Below the pieces are notes generated by a model that was not told the DNA's origin, made no database searches, and saw only the letters and a program-made list of their open reading frames with translations. Positions 9,374-17,865 of a stretch of DNA of 64,000 bases are shown piece by piece. The position numbers were made by a program, and so were the translations under genes. Location: NCBI GenBank assembly GCA_047975005.1, contig JBKECW010000094.1:3915-67914 (forward strand), given 5' to 3'. This DNA is from JBKEAJ01 sp047975005 (GTDB lineage Bacteria; Bacteroidota; Bacteroidia; Bacteroidales; Prolixibacteraceae). Position 1 is the first letter of the stretch. Every line of letters starts with the position of its first letter.

Positions 9374-10813
9374 TTAGAATTCTGCGTTTTTAGGTGTTCG
9401 GGGAAATGGAATAACGTCTCTGATATTATTCATGCCTGTTACAAACATCATAAGCCTTTCAAACCCAAGTCCGAATCCGCTGTGTTCGACTGATCCGTAT
9501 CTGCGGCTATCAAGATACCACCACATTTGCTCTGTAGGAACATTCATTTCTTTCATTCTTGTTAGCAGTTTTTCTAAATCAGCCTCACGTTCAGAGCCTC
9601 CTATTATTTCTCCTATCCCCGGAAATAGTATATCCATGGCTCGAACTGTTTTCCCGTCTTCATTTTGCTTCATGTAGAAAGCCTTAATGTCTTTGGGGTA
9701 GTCAGTAAGGATAACCGGACACTTAAAATGCTGTTCGACAAGAAACCTTTCGTGTTCGCTTTGAAGGTCGTCACCAAAACCAGTTATAGGGTATGCAAAT
9801 TTCCCTTTTTTATTAGGTTTGGAATTTTTTAGAATCTCTATTGCTTCCGAATAAGTCAGTCTCTTGAATGCATTGTCAAGTACAAACTTTAGCTTTTCTA
9901 TTAGATTTAATGACCTTTCGTTTTGAGGCTTATTTTTCTCCTCTTCGATGAGCCTTTTACTCAAGAACTGCATGTCTTCAGAGCAATTCTCAAAAGCATA
10001 TCGGATAAGATACTTCAGAAATTCCTCTGCTAAGTTCATGTTGTCGTTGATGTCATAAAAAGCCATCTCGGGCTCAATCATCCAGAATTCTGCAAGATGC
10101 CTTTTAGTGTTAGAGTTTTCGGCTCTAAATGTCGGGCCGAAGGTGTAAATTTCAGACATTGCAAGAGCTGCCATCTCTCCTTCCAACTGCCCGGAAACTG
10201 TCAGACTGGTTTCTCTGCCGAAGAAATCCTTTGAATAGTCAATTTCTTTCTCCTCTGTAAGTGGATATTGATTTGGCTGAATAGTTGATACCCGAAACAT
10301 TTCGCCGGCTCCTTCGCAATCGGAAGCGGTGATGATAGGGGTGTGGATGTTGCAGAATCCCTTTTCGTTAAAGAATTTGTGGACTGCAAAAATCATTGCA
10401 TGTCTCATGCGTGTGACAGCACCAAAGGTATTAGTGCGGAATCGTAAATGTGCATTTTCTCTCAAGAATTCAAGGGAGTGTTTTTTTGGTTGTATAGGAT
10501 ATACGTCTGCATTGCATTCGCCCAGTAGCATTACTGTTTCGGCTATTAGCTCGACGGTCTGTCCGGATCCTTGCGATTCTACAAGTTTCCCTTTTATGGA
10601 AATAGCAGAGCCTGATGTTATTTTTTGCAAAATATCTTCGCCAGCCGTGTCTGCTTCGATAACTATTTGCAGATTATTTATTGTAGATCCGTCATTGAGG
10701 GCAATAAAATTTACATTTTTACTACCTCTTTTAGTCCTTACCCAGCCTTTGACAACCACGAGATTGTCAGAGGGTTTCATTGTTAAAACGTCCTTAATCT
10801 TAATTCTAGACAT
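9374..10813 (-). CDS. asnS: Asparaginyl-tRNA synthetase
   Basis: Class IIb aminoacyl-tRNA synthetase charging tRNA-Asn with asparagine. It has the N-terminal OB-fold anticodon-binding domain (about residues 15-110), then the class II catalytic domain with motif 2 (FRAENSNTKRHLAEFWMIE) and motif 3 (GFGLGFERLMMF near the C-terminus). At 479 residues it is the AsnRS size; the motif 2 context and lack of a long insertion argue against AspRS. It heads an asnS-rpoN transcription unit with a promoter-like site just upstream. Confidence 0.96.
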   Translation of the reverse strand: MSRIKIKDVLTMKPSDNLVVVKGWVRTKRGSKNVNFIALNDGSTINNLQIVIEADTAGEDILQKITSGSAISIKGKLVESQGSGQTVELIAETVMLLGECNADVYPIQPKKHSLEFLRENAHLRFRTNTFGAVTRMRHAMIFAVHKFFNEKGFCNIHTPIITASDCEGAGEMFRVSTIQPNQYPLTEEKEIDYSKDFFGRETSLTVSGQLEGEMAALAMSEIYTFGPTFRAENSNTKRHLAEFWMIEPEMAFYDINDNMNLAEEFLKYLIRYAFENCSEDMQFLSKRLIEEEKNKPQNERSLNLIEKLKFVLDNAFKRLTYSEAIEILKNSKPNKKGKFAYPITGFGDDLQSEHERFLVEQHFKCPVILTDYPKDIKAFYMKQNEDGKTVRAMDILFPGIGEIIGGSEREADLEKLLTRMKEMNVPTEQMWWYLDSRRYGSVEHSGFGLGFERLMMFVTGMNNIRDVIPFPRTPKNAEF

Positions 10814-10840
10814 TGCATTAAGTTTCTTTAATATTTAAAC

Positions 10841-10871
10841 AAAGATACGGTTTTATACTTTAAAATCATTA
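10841..10871 (-). promoter_or_regulatory. Promoter-like site for asnS-rpoN
   Basis: A perfect -7 box TATCTTTG on the minus strand (10841-10848) lies 28 bases before the asnS ATG. The -33 region is AT-rich but has no clean TTTG, so the assignment rests on the -7 box and position. Confidence 0.45.
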
Positions 10872-10998
10872 TTGTGGACTAGTTTTTGTGGCAACTGTCA
10901 AGTATATTTTCACTCAACTTCTTTTAAGTGTTGTAACAAAAGGTACTGCTATTATGTTAAGTTGTCTGTTACCTTTGTCTTGTAATAAAATAAATATA

Positions 10999-11319
10999 AT
11001 GTCAATAGGAAACACATCAGCATTTACCCCGGAAAATAGTATTGAGTATTCTGAAGGGAGTATTGTCAGCAAGCAAGTTGTTAAAAGCAACGCAGGTAAT
11101 ATAACACTTTTTGCCTTTGATGCAGGCGAGGGGCTTAGTGAGCACACTGCTCCATTTGACGCTTTGGTACATGTCATTGATGGCGAAGCAGAAGTTATAA
11201 TCGGAGGGAAAAGCAATTTTGTCAGGGCAAATGAGGCTATTCTAATGCCGGCAAACATCCCTCACGCATTAAAGGCTAACAAGCAATTTAAAATGATTTT
11301 GACAATGATTAAAGGTTAA
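10999..11319 (+). CDS. Small cupin-domain protein
   Basis: A 106-residue single-domain cupin_2 protein. The conserved barrel shows a motif-1-like segment around EHTAPFDALVHVIDGEAEV and a motif-2-like segment around EAILMPANIPHALKA, with His and Glu side chains suited to bind one metal ion. I chose the ATG at 10999 because the residues gained from upstream starts (10888) do not look like cupin sequence and the shorter form fits the family length. Small cupins of this type are common in Bacteroidetes and mostly uncharacterised; substrate unknown. It is transcribed divergently from asnS. Confidence 0.8.
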   Translation: MSIGNTSAFTPENSIEYSEGSIVSKQVVKSNAGNITLFAFDAGEGLSEHTAPFDALVHVIDGEAEVIIGGKSNFVRANEAILMPANIPHALKANKQFKMILTMIKG

Positions 11320-11339
11320 TGATGGCGAGTTAATTTAGT

Positions 11340-11377
11340 GTCTGCCCATAATGACGATAGTCCGGGACACGGAGTTG
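11340..11377 (+). repeat. Short dispersed repeat, copy 1
   Basis: An approximately 38-base segment containing CTGCCCATAATG and GGACACGG matches a second copy at 22469-22506, with a few substitutions and one gap. Both copies lie just downstream of a plus-strand gene (the cupin, and selD). No ORF or strong hairpin is apparent. Confidence 0.45.
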
Positions 11378-11406
11378 GCAGGTCTTGGCTATCAATAATC
11401 TGTGTA

Positions 11407-12066
11407 TTAGGGGTTTGTTTGCGTGTGTGGTTGAGGCAGTAAGCTCTGATTTGTCATGAATTGAATAAACTTGTGTCGTGGAATATTTCTTGCACCAAGA
11501 CTTTCTAAATGCTCTGTATGCATCTGGCAGTCAATCAGACGATACGGCGCATTCTTATTTTTTGCAAGAGTGATTAGTGCTACCTTTGATGCATTACTTT
11601 CTAGCGAAAACATGCTTTCTCCACAAAAAATATCTCCAACGACAACCCCGTAAAGTCCTCCTGCTAACTTGTTGTCTCGATAAACTTCTACGCTTGTTGC
11701 GTACCCTAGTTTGTGCAGTGTTGTATATGCCTGCAACATTCTGTTGCTTATCCATGTCCCATCTTGCCCTTGCCTTTCGACTGATTTGCAATGCGATATT
11801 ACCGATTCAAAATCGGTGTTGTAACGTACCTCAAATACGCCTCTGTTTAGAATGTTTCTCATGCTTTTGCTCACTTTTATCTCGTTGGGAAATAGTACGC
11901 AACGAGGGTCGGGCGACCACCACAATACAGGTTCGTCTTGTTGAAACCAAGGAAATATACCTCTGCGGTATGCCGACATCAACATGTCGGGCGATAAGTC
12001 GCCTCCTGCTGCCAACAATCCGTCTTTGTCCGCAGTCTCGACATCCGGGAAAGAATAATCTATCAT
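11407..12066 (-). CDS. aat: Leucyl/phenylalanyl-tRNA--protein transferase
   Basis: Transfers Leu or Phe from charged tRNA to the N-terminal Arg or Lys of proteins, marking them for ClpS/ClpAP degradation (N-degron pathway). The 219-residue protein has the typical start FPDVETADKDGLLAAGGDLSP, the motif YRRGIFPWF, and the catalytic-core signatures LWWSPDPRCVLFP and GGLYGVVVGDIFCGESMFS. Length and motif order match the family throughout. It stands alone, convergent with the cupin gene. A near-consensus -7 box (TATCTTTA on the minus strand, 12087-12094) precedes it. Confidence 0.95.
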   Translation of the reverse strand: MIDYSFPDVETADKDGLLAAGGDLSPDMLMSAYRRGIFPWFQQDEPVLWWSPDPRCVLFPNEIKVSKSMRNILNRGVFEVRYNTDFESVISHCKSVERQGQDGTWISNRMLQAYTTLHKLGYATSVEVYRDNKLAGGLYGVVVGDIFCGESMFSLESNASKVALITLAKNKNAPYRLIDCQMHTEHLESLGARNIPRHKFIQFMTNQSLLPQPHTQTNP

Positions 12067-12302
12067 CTAAGAATAATTTATCTCGATAAAGATAATATAA
12101 AATACAAACACTAGAGAAGCGTATTGTTGAGAAGATTGTGATAATACTGCTCGACAAATAAGATAAGTCTCAAATGCATAAAATTGTAAGCATTGACTAT
12201 TATCTATTTTAATATTGTCTATATTTGAAGGCTTTTTGTGGATAACAAAAGCTGCTGTTGGTTATGAGTTGTTAGCTAGTAGGCATAAGCTGAGGAGAAT
12301 AT

Positions 12303-12424
12303 TCACTCCGCCTACGGCATCCTTTTTTTTGAAAAAGGGATAAAAACGAACGAAGTAATGTAGAGACAGAGTATGCCTGTCTTTGTCGACATATAAGTTC
12401 TGCCTTCCCAAAGGGGAAGGTGAT
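12303..12424. repeat. REP-like palindromic element, degenerate copy
   Basis: The 430-base gap before the dehydrogenase contains CTCCGCCTACGGCATCC at its left end and CTTCCCAAAGGGGAAGG at its right, the same layout as the better-preserved element at 52302-52394. Between them is a degenerate GTAGAGACAGAGTATGCCTGTCT palindrome. No gene is supported in 12067-12497; a TATATTTG box at 12220-12227 is the only promoter-like sequence. Confidence 0.45.
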
Positions 12425-12497
12425 GGAAAAACAGGAAATTATTAATGGCTGTCAGTCTGATATCCGAAAGTCTGATAGTTATCAAAATTATAAACAC

Positions 12498-13526
12498 ATG
12501 AGAGCAATAGTAAAAGCAAAACCCGAGAAGGGACTTTGGATGGAAGACAAGCCCGTGCCAAAGTGCGATGTAAACGATGTGCTGATAAAAATCAAGAAGA
12601 CAGCGATTTGTGGAACCGATTTGCATACATACAAATGGGACGAGTGGGCGCAGAACACCATTAAGACTCCGATGATAATTGGGCACGAGTATGTTGGCGA
12701 GGTTGTAGATTTTGGACGCGAGGTAAAAGATATTGCCCTTGGCGACCGTGTAACAGTCGAGGGGCATATAGCTTGTGGCTACTGCCGCAACTGTCGCAGA
12801 GGGCGCAAGCACATTTGTGACCACACTAAAGGAATAGGTGTAAATAGGGATGGGGGTTTTGCAGAATACATAAGTGTTCCTAAGCAAAATGTACTCAGAA
12901 TAGACTCTCGTATTCCCGATGAGATTGTCTCGATAATGGACCCTCTTGGTAATGCGGCACATACAGCCTTATCGTTCCCTATGATTGGTGAAGATGTCCT
13001 TATTACTGGTGCAGGAGGACCTATTGGAGCCTTTGCTACTGCCATGTGCCGCTTTGCTGGAGCAAGGAACATCGTTGGACTAGAGCTAAGTCCATATAGA
13101 CAAGAACTTTGCAAAAAGATGGGAGCAAATGCAGTGATAGATCCAACAAAAGAAGACTTGAAAGAAGTGGCAAGAACATTGGGAATGCGTGCCGGTTTTG
13201 ACATAGGGTTGGAATGCTCGGGAGCTCCAAAGGCATTCCAGATGATGCTAGAAAACATGTACAATGGTGGAAAAATATCGCTACTCGGTCTCTTGCCTGA
13301 GAATACCAACATCAATTGGAGCAATCTGATATTTAAGGGGTTGACTTTGAAGGGTATCTATGGACGCGAAATGTACGAAACATGGTATCAGGTTGAAATG
13401 ATGTTGTTGTCAGGACTAGATGTTACTCCTATAATTACTCATCGTTTCAAGGCAGATGAGTTTCAAAAAGCCTTTGATATTATGGAAGAGGGAAACTGCG
13501 GGAAGATAATTCTAGATTGGGAATAG
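12498..13526 (+). CDS. tdh: Zn-dependent alcohol dehydrogenase, probable L-threonine 3-dehydrogenase
   Basis: Medium-chain dehydrogenase of 342 residues, the length of E. coli Tdh (341). Catalytic zinc site: AICGTDLHTYKWDEWAQ and GHEYVGEV; structural zinc cysteines in CGYCRNCRRGRKHIC; NAD-binding Rossmann motif GAGGPIGAFA. Tdh oxidises threonine to 2-amino-3-oxobutyrate with NAD+. The ATG at 12498 is preferred over 12420: it begins the conserved MRAIVKAK and avoids a non-conserved extension that starts in repeat sequence. Related sorbitol or butanediol dehydrogenases share the fold, but the WDEWAQ motif favours Tdh. No kbl (ligase) gene is adjacent. Confidence 0.85.
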   Translation: MRAIVKAKPEKGLWMEDKPVPKCDVNDVLIKIKKTAICGTDLHTYKWDEWAQNTIKTPMIIGHEYVGEVVDFGREVKDIALGDRVTVEGHIACGYCRNCRRGRKHICDHTKGIGVNRDGGFAEYISVPKQNVLRIDSRIPDEIVSIMDPLGNAAHTALSFPMIGEDVLITGAGGPIGAFATAMCRFAGARNIVGLELSPYRQELCKKMGANAVIDPTKEDLKEVARTLGMRAGFDIGLECSGAPKAFQMMLENMYNGGKISLLGLLPENTNINWSNLIFKGLTLKGIYGREMYETWYQVEMMLLSGLDVTPIITHRFKADEFQKAFDIMEEGNCGKIILDWE

Positions 13527-13560
13527 AAATAAATTACTAACAGCTATAAGATACAGACAC

Positions 13561-14739
13561 ATGAGAAAAATAGGAACAATCCTTCTCTTAGGAAGCATCG
13601 GCTTGTCAACAATACAAGCACAAGACAAACTAACCTACCACAAAGAGGAGTATAATCAGGGAAATACGAAGAATGAGTATGTTGCACCTCGTCCACACGA
13701 GGTGGTAACAATGAAAAATAATGCCAAGGGTAACCGCCCCAAGAATATTATTCTGTTGATTGGTGACGGCATGGGAGCCTCTCAGGCTTATGCGGCATTT
13801 ATGTCAAATAGAGCTCAGCTAAATTTGATGAATATGCCTTTTACAGGATTTTCGAAGACCTATTCTGCCGACGATGATGTGACGGACTCGGCAGCAGGTG
13901 GGACAGCCTTGTCATCAGGCAAGAAGACCTACAATGGGGCATTGGGAGTGGTAGCAGAAGGCAAAGATACCGTAGCTGCTAAGACTATCCTAGAACTAGC
14001 CGAAGAGAAAGGCTTGGAAACAGGCTTAGTGTCATCGTGTGCGGTAACTCATGCCACACCGGCTTCATTTATTGCTCATGAAAACAATAGAAGCTATACC
14101 GAAAATATAGCTCTTGACTTTTTGAATACTGATGTGGATGTGGTTATCGGTGGAGGTTACAAATATTTCGCGGATCGTAAGGATGGCAAAAATCTTGTAA
14201 ACGAGTTGGAGAAAAAAGGATATAATGTTGTACGAGGAACCGCCGACGACATTGTCAACGCAAAAGGCAACAAACTGTATGGTTTTACTGCCGATAAGCA
14301 TCCTGCGAAAAGCTGGGAAAGGGACTATGACCTTATACCCACTGCCAACAAAGCTCTAGAAGTACTTTCTGATGCCGATAAAGGTTTTTTCTTAATGATT
14401 GAGGGTTCTCAAATCGACTGGGGAGGACATGCTAACGATTTGAAATATGTGGTTGAAGAGGCTCTTGAGTTTGACCAAGTCGTGGGTAACTGCATCAACT
14501 TTGCCGACAAAGAGGGAGGCGAAACCCTTATCATTGTAACTGCTGACCACGAAACAGGCGGACTAGCTATCAAGGAAGGCGATAGAGAGAACGGGCTTGT
14601 CAAAGCTGCTTGGACAACAAACGAGCATACAGGCATAATGGTGCCGGTTTATGCTTATGGTCCGGGTGCAGAAAACTTCACCGGAGTGATGGAGAATACT
14701 GATATTTTTGATAAAATGAAAGAATTGCTGGGACTTTAA
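13561..14739 (+). CDS. Alkaline phosphatase, secreted
   Basis: PhoA-superfamily phosphomonoesterase with two zinc ions and one magnesium. It has a signal peptide (residues 1-20, cut after IQA), a metal ligand D69 in IGDGMG, and the nucleophile S110 in DVTDSAAGGTA. Further metal-ligand motifs are HATPASF, EGSQIDWGGHAND and TADHETGG. The 392-residue length is shorter than E. coli PhoA (471) but usual for the Bacteroidetes type. It follows the dehydrogenase by 34 bases and could share its transcript; a strong terminator follows directly. Probably periplasmic phosphate scavenging. Confidence 0.93.
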   Translation: MRKIGTILLLGSIGLSTIQAQDKLTYHKEEYNQGNTKNEYVAPRPHEVVTMKNNAKGNRPKNIILLIGDGMGASQAYAAFMSNRAQLNLMNMPFTGFSKTYSADDDVTDSAAGGTALSSGKKTYNGALGVVAEGKDTVAAKTILELAEEKGLETGLVSSCAVTHATPASFIAHENNRSYTENIALDFLNTDVDVVIGGGYKYFADRKDGKNLVNELEKKGYNVVRGTADDIVNAKGNKLYGFTADKHPAKSWERDYDLIPTANKALEVLSDADKGFFLMIEGSQIDWGGHANDLKYVVEEALEFDQVVGNCINFADKEGGETLIIVTADHETGGLAIKEGDRENGLVKAAWTTNEHTGIMVPVYAYGPGAENFTGVMENTDIFDKMKELLGL

Positions 14740-14740
14740 A

Positions 14741-14782
14741 AAAAAAGGATATCCCGAGCGAAAAGCTCGGGATATCCTTTTT
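14741..14782 (+). terminator. Strong intrinsic terminator after alkaline phosphatase
   Basis: A perfect stem GGATATCCCGAGC / GCTCGGGATATCC with a GAAA loop, flanked by an A-run and followed by TTTTT. It starts immediately after the stop codon. The symmetrical A/T flanks mean it could work in both directions. Confidence 0.9.
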
Positions 14783-14991
14783 ATCAGGAATCCCGATTAT
14801 AATGTTTGAGCTCGACAACACAAGAGCTAACATCTCAGCTTGCGATATTGCCTTTCCCCCGAGTAAAATAAATTGAAACTACTTTGTTATAATATTTATT
14901 GCTCCTTCGATTAAACCTTTACGGAATTTTAATGTCTCATATACTTGTAGTACTCTATTTGTACCTTTCTGCATGAACGCATCGTGATATT

Positions 14992-15022
14992 TTTGTTAAT
15001 TGTGCAGGAAATTGTAAATTTG
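14992..15022 (+). promoter_or_regulatory. Promoter of the efflux operon
   Basis: Exact match to the Bacteroidetes vegetative consensus: TTTG (14992-14995), 19-base spacer, TAAATTTG (15015-15022), 23 bases before the first gene of the operon. The remainder of 14783-15045 shows no gene. Confidence 0.8.
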
Positions 15023-15045
15023 AAAACTAATTAAAAACAAAACTA

Positions 15046-16461
15046 ATGAGACGGAATCTCATCTATTTACTTGCTGGTGCTGTTATCTTGGTGGTGGCAT
15101 TATTTATATTCTTTGCCAAGGATAAAAAAGATATTGACAACCTAAGCTACACCGTAGAGCAAGGCTCTATGGATGTATTGGTATATGCTTCAGGGCAACT
15201 GGAGTCCGAGAACTCTGAAAATATTACAGTCCCCAATGAGCTGGGAAACAGAAGTATCAGAATTTATGAGATTACTATTACCGACATAGTTGAGGAGGGT
15301 ACAGTTGTTGACTCCGGAGATTATGTGGCATTACTTAGTCATGATCAAGTGGACGAGAAACTGTCAGAAGCAGAGGATGACCTAAAAACAAAGATTGAGT
15401 CATTGGAGGATGCTCGCATGGACTCTAGTTTAAACATTGGCAATGCTCAAGATGCTATTGTTAATGCAGAGCTCAGTGTTACCGAGAACGAGATTGCTCT
15501 TTCAGAATCGGCGTATGAATCTCCTGCTGTGATAAAGAGAGCGGAGATGGATTTGGATAGGAGCAAACGAAGTTTACAGCAGACGAAACTTTCCTACGAT
15601 TTGAAGTTGCGTCAAGAGTCTGCTGACATTAAGCGACGAGTCGTAGAGGTAGATAGAGCAAACAAGGTTGTGCAGGCACTTGTTGAACTTAGAAATGCAT
15701 TGAGAATTACAGCACCCAAGAATGGAATGGTGATATATGCGAAAGATCGTTTTGATGCAAAAATACAAGTTGGGTCTACCGTCAGCCCATGGATGCCGGT
15801 AATAGCGACTTTGCCTGACATGGACAACATGATATCACGCACCTATATAAATGAGATAGATATTTCTAAAATCAGTGTCGGGCAGATGGTTGAAATTTCT
15901 GTCGACGCTTTTCCCGAAAAACAGCTTAAGGGGCGTGTCGTATCAGTTGCTAATATTGGACAACAAACATCTACTAGCGATGCTAAGGTGTTTGAAGTTA
16001 TTGTAAAAGTTGCAGGTTCTGATTCTGATTTGAAACCGGCAATGACAACGGGCAACGTTATTAATGCCGGCAGAATAGAAAACTCCCTCTTAATTCCATT
16101 AGATGCAGTATACATGAATGACTCGCTTAAGTATGTTTACAAGAAAGGGAAAAACGGCGTATGTCATCAGGTAGTGACGTTGGGTTCGGAGAATGAGAAC
16201 TTTGTCGCTATCAGTAACGGACTTGAGAAAGGGGATGTGATTTTGCTTGCCGAACCAGAAAGTAGTGAAGACTTGGCATGGGAGGGAATGGATATTTATG
16301 CGGAACAAAAACGACGGAAGCTAGACAAAGAAGTGGAAATGGAGAAGGAATTGAGAGCTCCGATTCCAGAGGGAGAGCAGAGAATGAGAAGACCTCGCAA
16401 CGGAGGTGAGAATATGATGGGTAGACCCGGAGGAATGAGACCTCCTGGGGGAGGGCGCTAA
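15046..16461 (+). CDS. Periplasmic adaptor (membrane fusion protein), HlyD/MacA family
   Basis: First gene of a tripartite efflux operon. One N-terminal membrane anchor (about residues 5-23) is followed by a periplasmic part: a biotinyl-lipoyl half (ITDIVEEGTVVDSGDYVALL), a long charged coiled-coil hairpin (about 100-215), the second lipoyl half (APKNGMVIYAKD) and beta-barrel and membrane-proximal domains. The C-terminal 25 residues are rich in Gly, Arg, Met and Pro (GGMRPPGGGR), an unusual tail. Such adaptors bridge an inner-membrane transporter to a TolC channel. The substrate is unknown. The permease starts 20 bases downstream. Confidence 0.88.
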   Translation: MRRNLIYLLAGAVILVVALFIFFAKDKKDIDNLSYTVEQGSMDVLVYASGQLESENSENITVPNELGNRSIRIYEITITDIVEEGTVVDSGDYVALLSHDQVDEKLSEAEDDLKTKIESLEDARMDSSLNIGNAQDAIVNAELSVTENEIALSESAYESPAVIKRAEMDLDRSKRSLQQTKLSYDLKLRQESADIKRRVVEVDRANKVVQALVELRNALRITAPKNGMVIYAKDRFDAKIQVGSTVSPWMPVIATLPDMDNMISRTYINEIDISKISVGQMVEISVDAFPEKQLKGRVVSVANIGQQTSTSDAKVFEVIVKVAGSDSDLKPAMTTGNVINAGRIENSLLIPLDAVYMNDSLKYVYKKGKNGVCHQVVTLGSENENFVAISNGLEKGDVILLAEPESSEDLAWEGMDIYAEQKRRKLDKEVEMEKELRAPIPEGEQRMRRPRNGGENMMGRPGGMRPPGGGR

Positions 16462-16481
16462 AATAAAAAAAGCAAAACTGC

Positions 16482-17816
16482 ATGGGACTTTCAAAATTTA
16501 TACAGCGATATTGGCATGATGTGCATATCGCCATAGAAGCAATAATCGACAATAAAATTAAGTCGTTGTTGACAGCTCTGGGGATAGTATTCGGAGTGGC
16601 AGCGGTGATAAGTATGCTTGCAATTGGGAATGGAGCACAGCAAGAAATATTGGAGCAAATAAAATTAGTTGGCGTAAACAATATAATTATAGAACCCCAA
16701 ACTAGCTCAAAAGAGGCTACTAGCACAAGTAGCAGCACAGAGACAACAGACGAGAAAGTCGGTTTTTCAAGGGGCTTGACCTTACTAGACGCACAATCCA
16801 TAAAAAATATAATCCCATCTGTAGAAGATGTGTGCCCTATTATATCTACGAATACTATAGCAATTAGCGAAGGACGAAGCGATAAAGTGAACCTAGAGGG
16901 GACAGAAAGCAACTATTTCTCAATGTTCAATATTGTAATAGAAAAAGGGGACAACTTTAGCCAACTGCAGTCGCTCTCTGGTATGCCAGTCTGTGTTATA
17001 GGGAAAAATATTGAAAGCCATTTCTTTAGTCAAGAGCCAGCCGTAGGCAATTACATAAAATGTGGACAAGAATGGTTGCGAATAATAGGCGTAATCGAGA
17101 AGCGAAATCTCACAGGGTCAGCAGACGGCACAATGTCTATAAGCAATACCGACAATAAGATATTTATCCCTATTCAGACCATGCTTAGTCGCTTTGTTGA
17201 TAGAAGTCTTGTGAGAGGTGATGATGTGATTTCTAACAACACAGACTCAGAGACGTCTTCGACAAATTATAATCAGCTTGACAAATTGATAGTTAAGGTG
17301 GCCGATACGGAGCAACTTTCGGAGACAGCAAAAGTGGTGGGCAAAATGTTGTACCGCAGACACAACGAGCAAAATGATTACGAAATTAGCATCCCCGAAT
17401 TGCTATTGAAGCAGGAGCAACGGACTAAAAATATTTTTAACATTGTATTAGGGGCAATAGCTGGAATATCCTTGCTTGTAGGAGGAATCGGTATCATGAA
17501 TATCATGTTGGCATCAGTCTTAGAGCGTATTAGAGAAATAGGAACACGCCAGGCAATAGGTGCGTCTAGAAAGGATATTGTCGTCCAGTTTCTAGCGGAG
17601 TCTACGCTTATAAGTTTGTCAGGCGGAGTCTTGGGAATAATCTTGGGAATCCTTTTGGCAAGAGGTATAAGCTCTTTTGCCGATATAAAAACTATAATAA
17701 CATTCTCGTCAATACTTATCGCCTTTGGAGTGTCGGTAGTGACAGGGGTGATGTTTGGTTATCTGCCGGCAAAACAAGCCGCACAAAAAGACCCTGTAGA
17801 GTCGTTAAGGAATTAG
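16482..17816 (+). CDS. ABC transporter permease, MacB/FtsX type
   Basis: Permease of 444 residues with MacB-type topology: one N-terminal membrane segment (IKSLLTALGIVFGVAAVISM), a large periplasmic domain (about 55-310), then three C-terminal membrane segments with the FtsX signature around RIREIGTRQAIGASRKDIV. Unlike MacB of E. coli it carries no ATPase domain; the ATPase is a separate gene four genes on (20680). MacB-type pumps work as mechanotransmitters on periplasmic substrates rather than moving them across the inner membrane. It ends in KDPVESLRN, the usual close of this family. Confidence 0.9.
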   Translation: MGLSKFIQRYWHDVHIAIEAIIDNKIKSLLTALGIVFGVAAVISMLAIGNGAQQEILEQIKLVGVNNIIIEPQTSSKEATSTSSSTETTDEKVGFSRGLTLLDAQSIKNIIPSVEDVCPIISTNTIAISEGRSDKVNLEGTESNYFSMFNIVIEKGDNFSQLQSLSGMPVCVIGKNIESHFFSQEPAVGNYIKCGQEWLRIIGVIEKRNLTGSADGTMSISNTDNKIFIPIQTMLSRFVDRSLVRGDDVISNNTDSETSSTNYNQLDKLIVKVADTEQLSETAKVVGKMLYRRHNEQNDYEISIPELLLKQEQRTKNIFNIVLGAIAGISLLVGGIGIMNIMLASVLERIREIGTRQAIGASRKDIVVQFLAESTLISLSGGVLGIILGILLARGISSFADIKTIITFSSILIAFGVSVVTGVMFGYLPAKQAAQKDPVESLRN

Positions 17817-17865
17817 AAACAAGATGGAATAAGAGTGTCCAAAAATGATAATTAAATTAAAAAAC

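Noticed and set aside
10888..10998. Longer start for the cupin with a hydrophobic N-terminus
   Set aside because: The extension resembles a membrane segment by chance but overlaps the asnS promoter region and is not part of the cupin fold; the ATG at 10999 fits the family length.
12360..12395. Intrinsic terminator around GTAGAGACAGAGTATGCCTGTCT
   Set aside because: The stem is imperfect, has no T-run and lies upstream of, not after, a plus-strand gene; it is more likely part of a dispersed repeat.
12312..12962. Minus-strand frame of 216 codons over the dehydrogenase start
   Set aside because: It lies opposite a well-supported gene and a repeat region, has no family features and looks like an antisense shadow.
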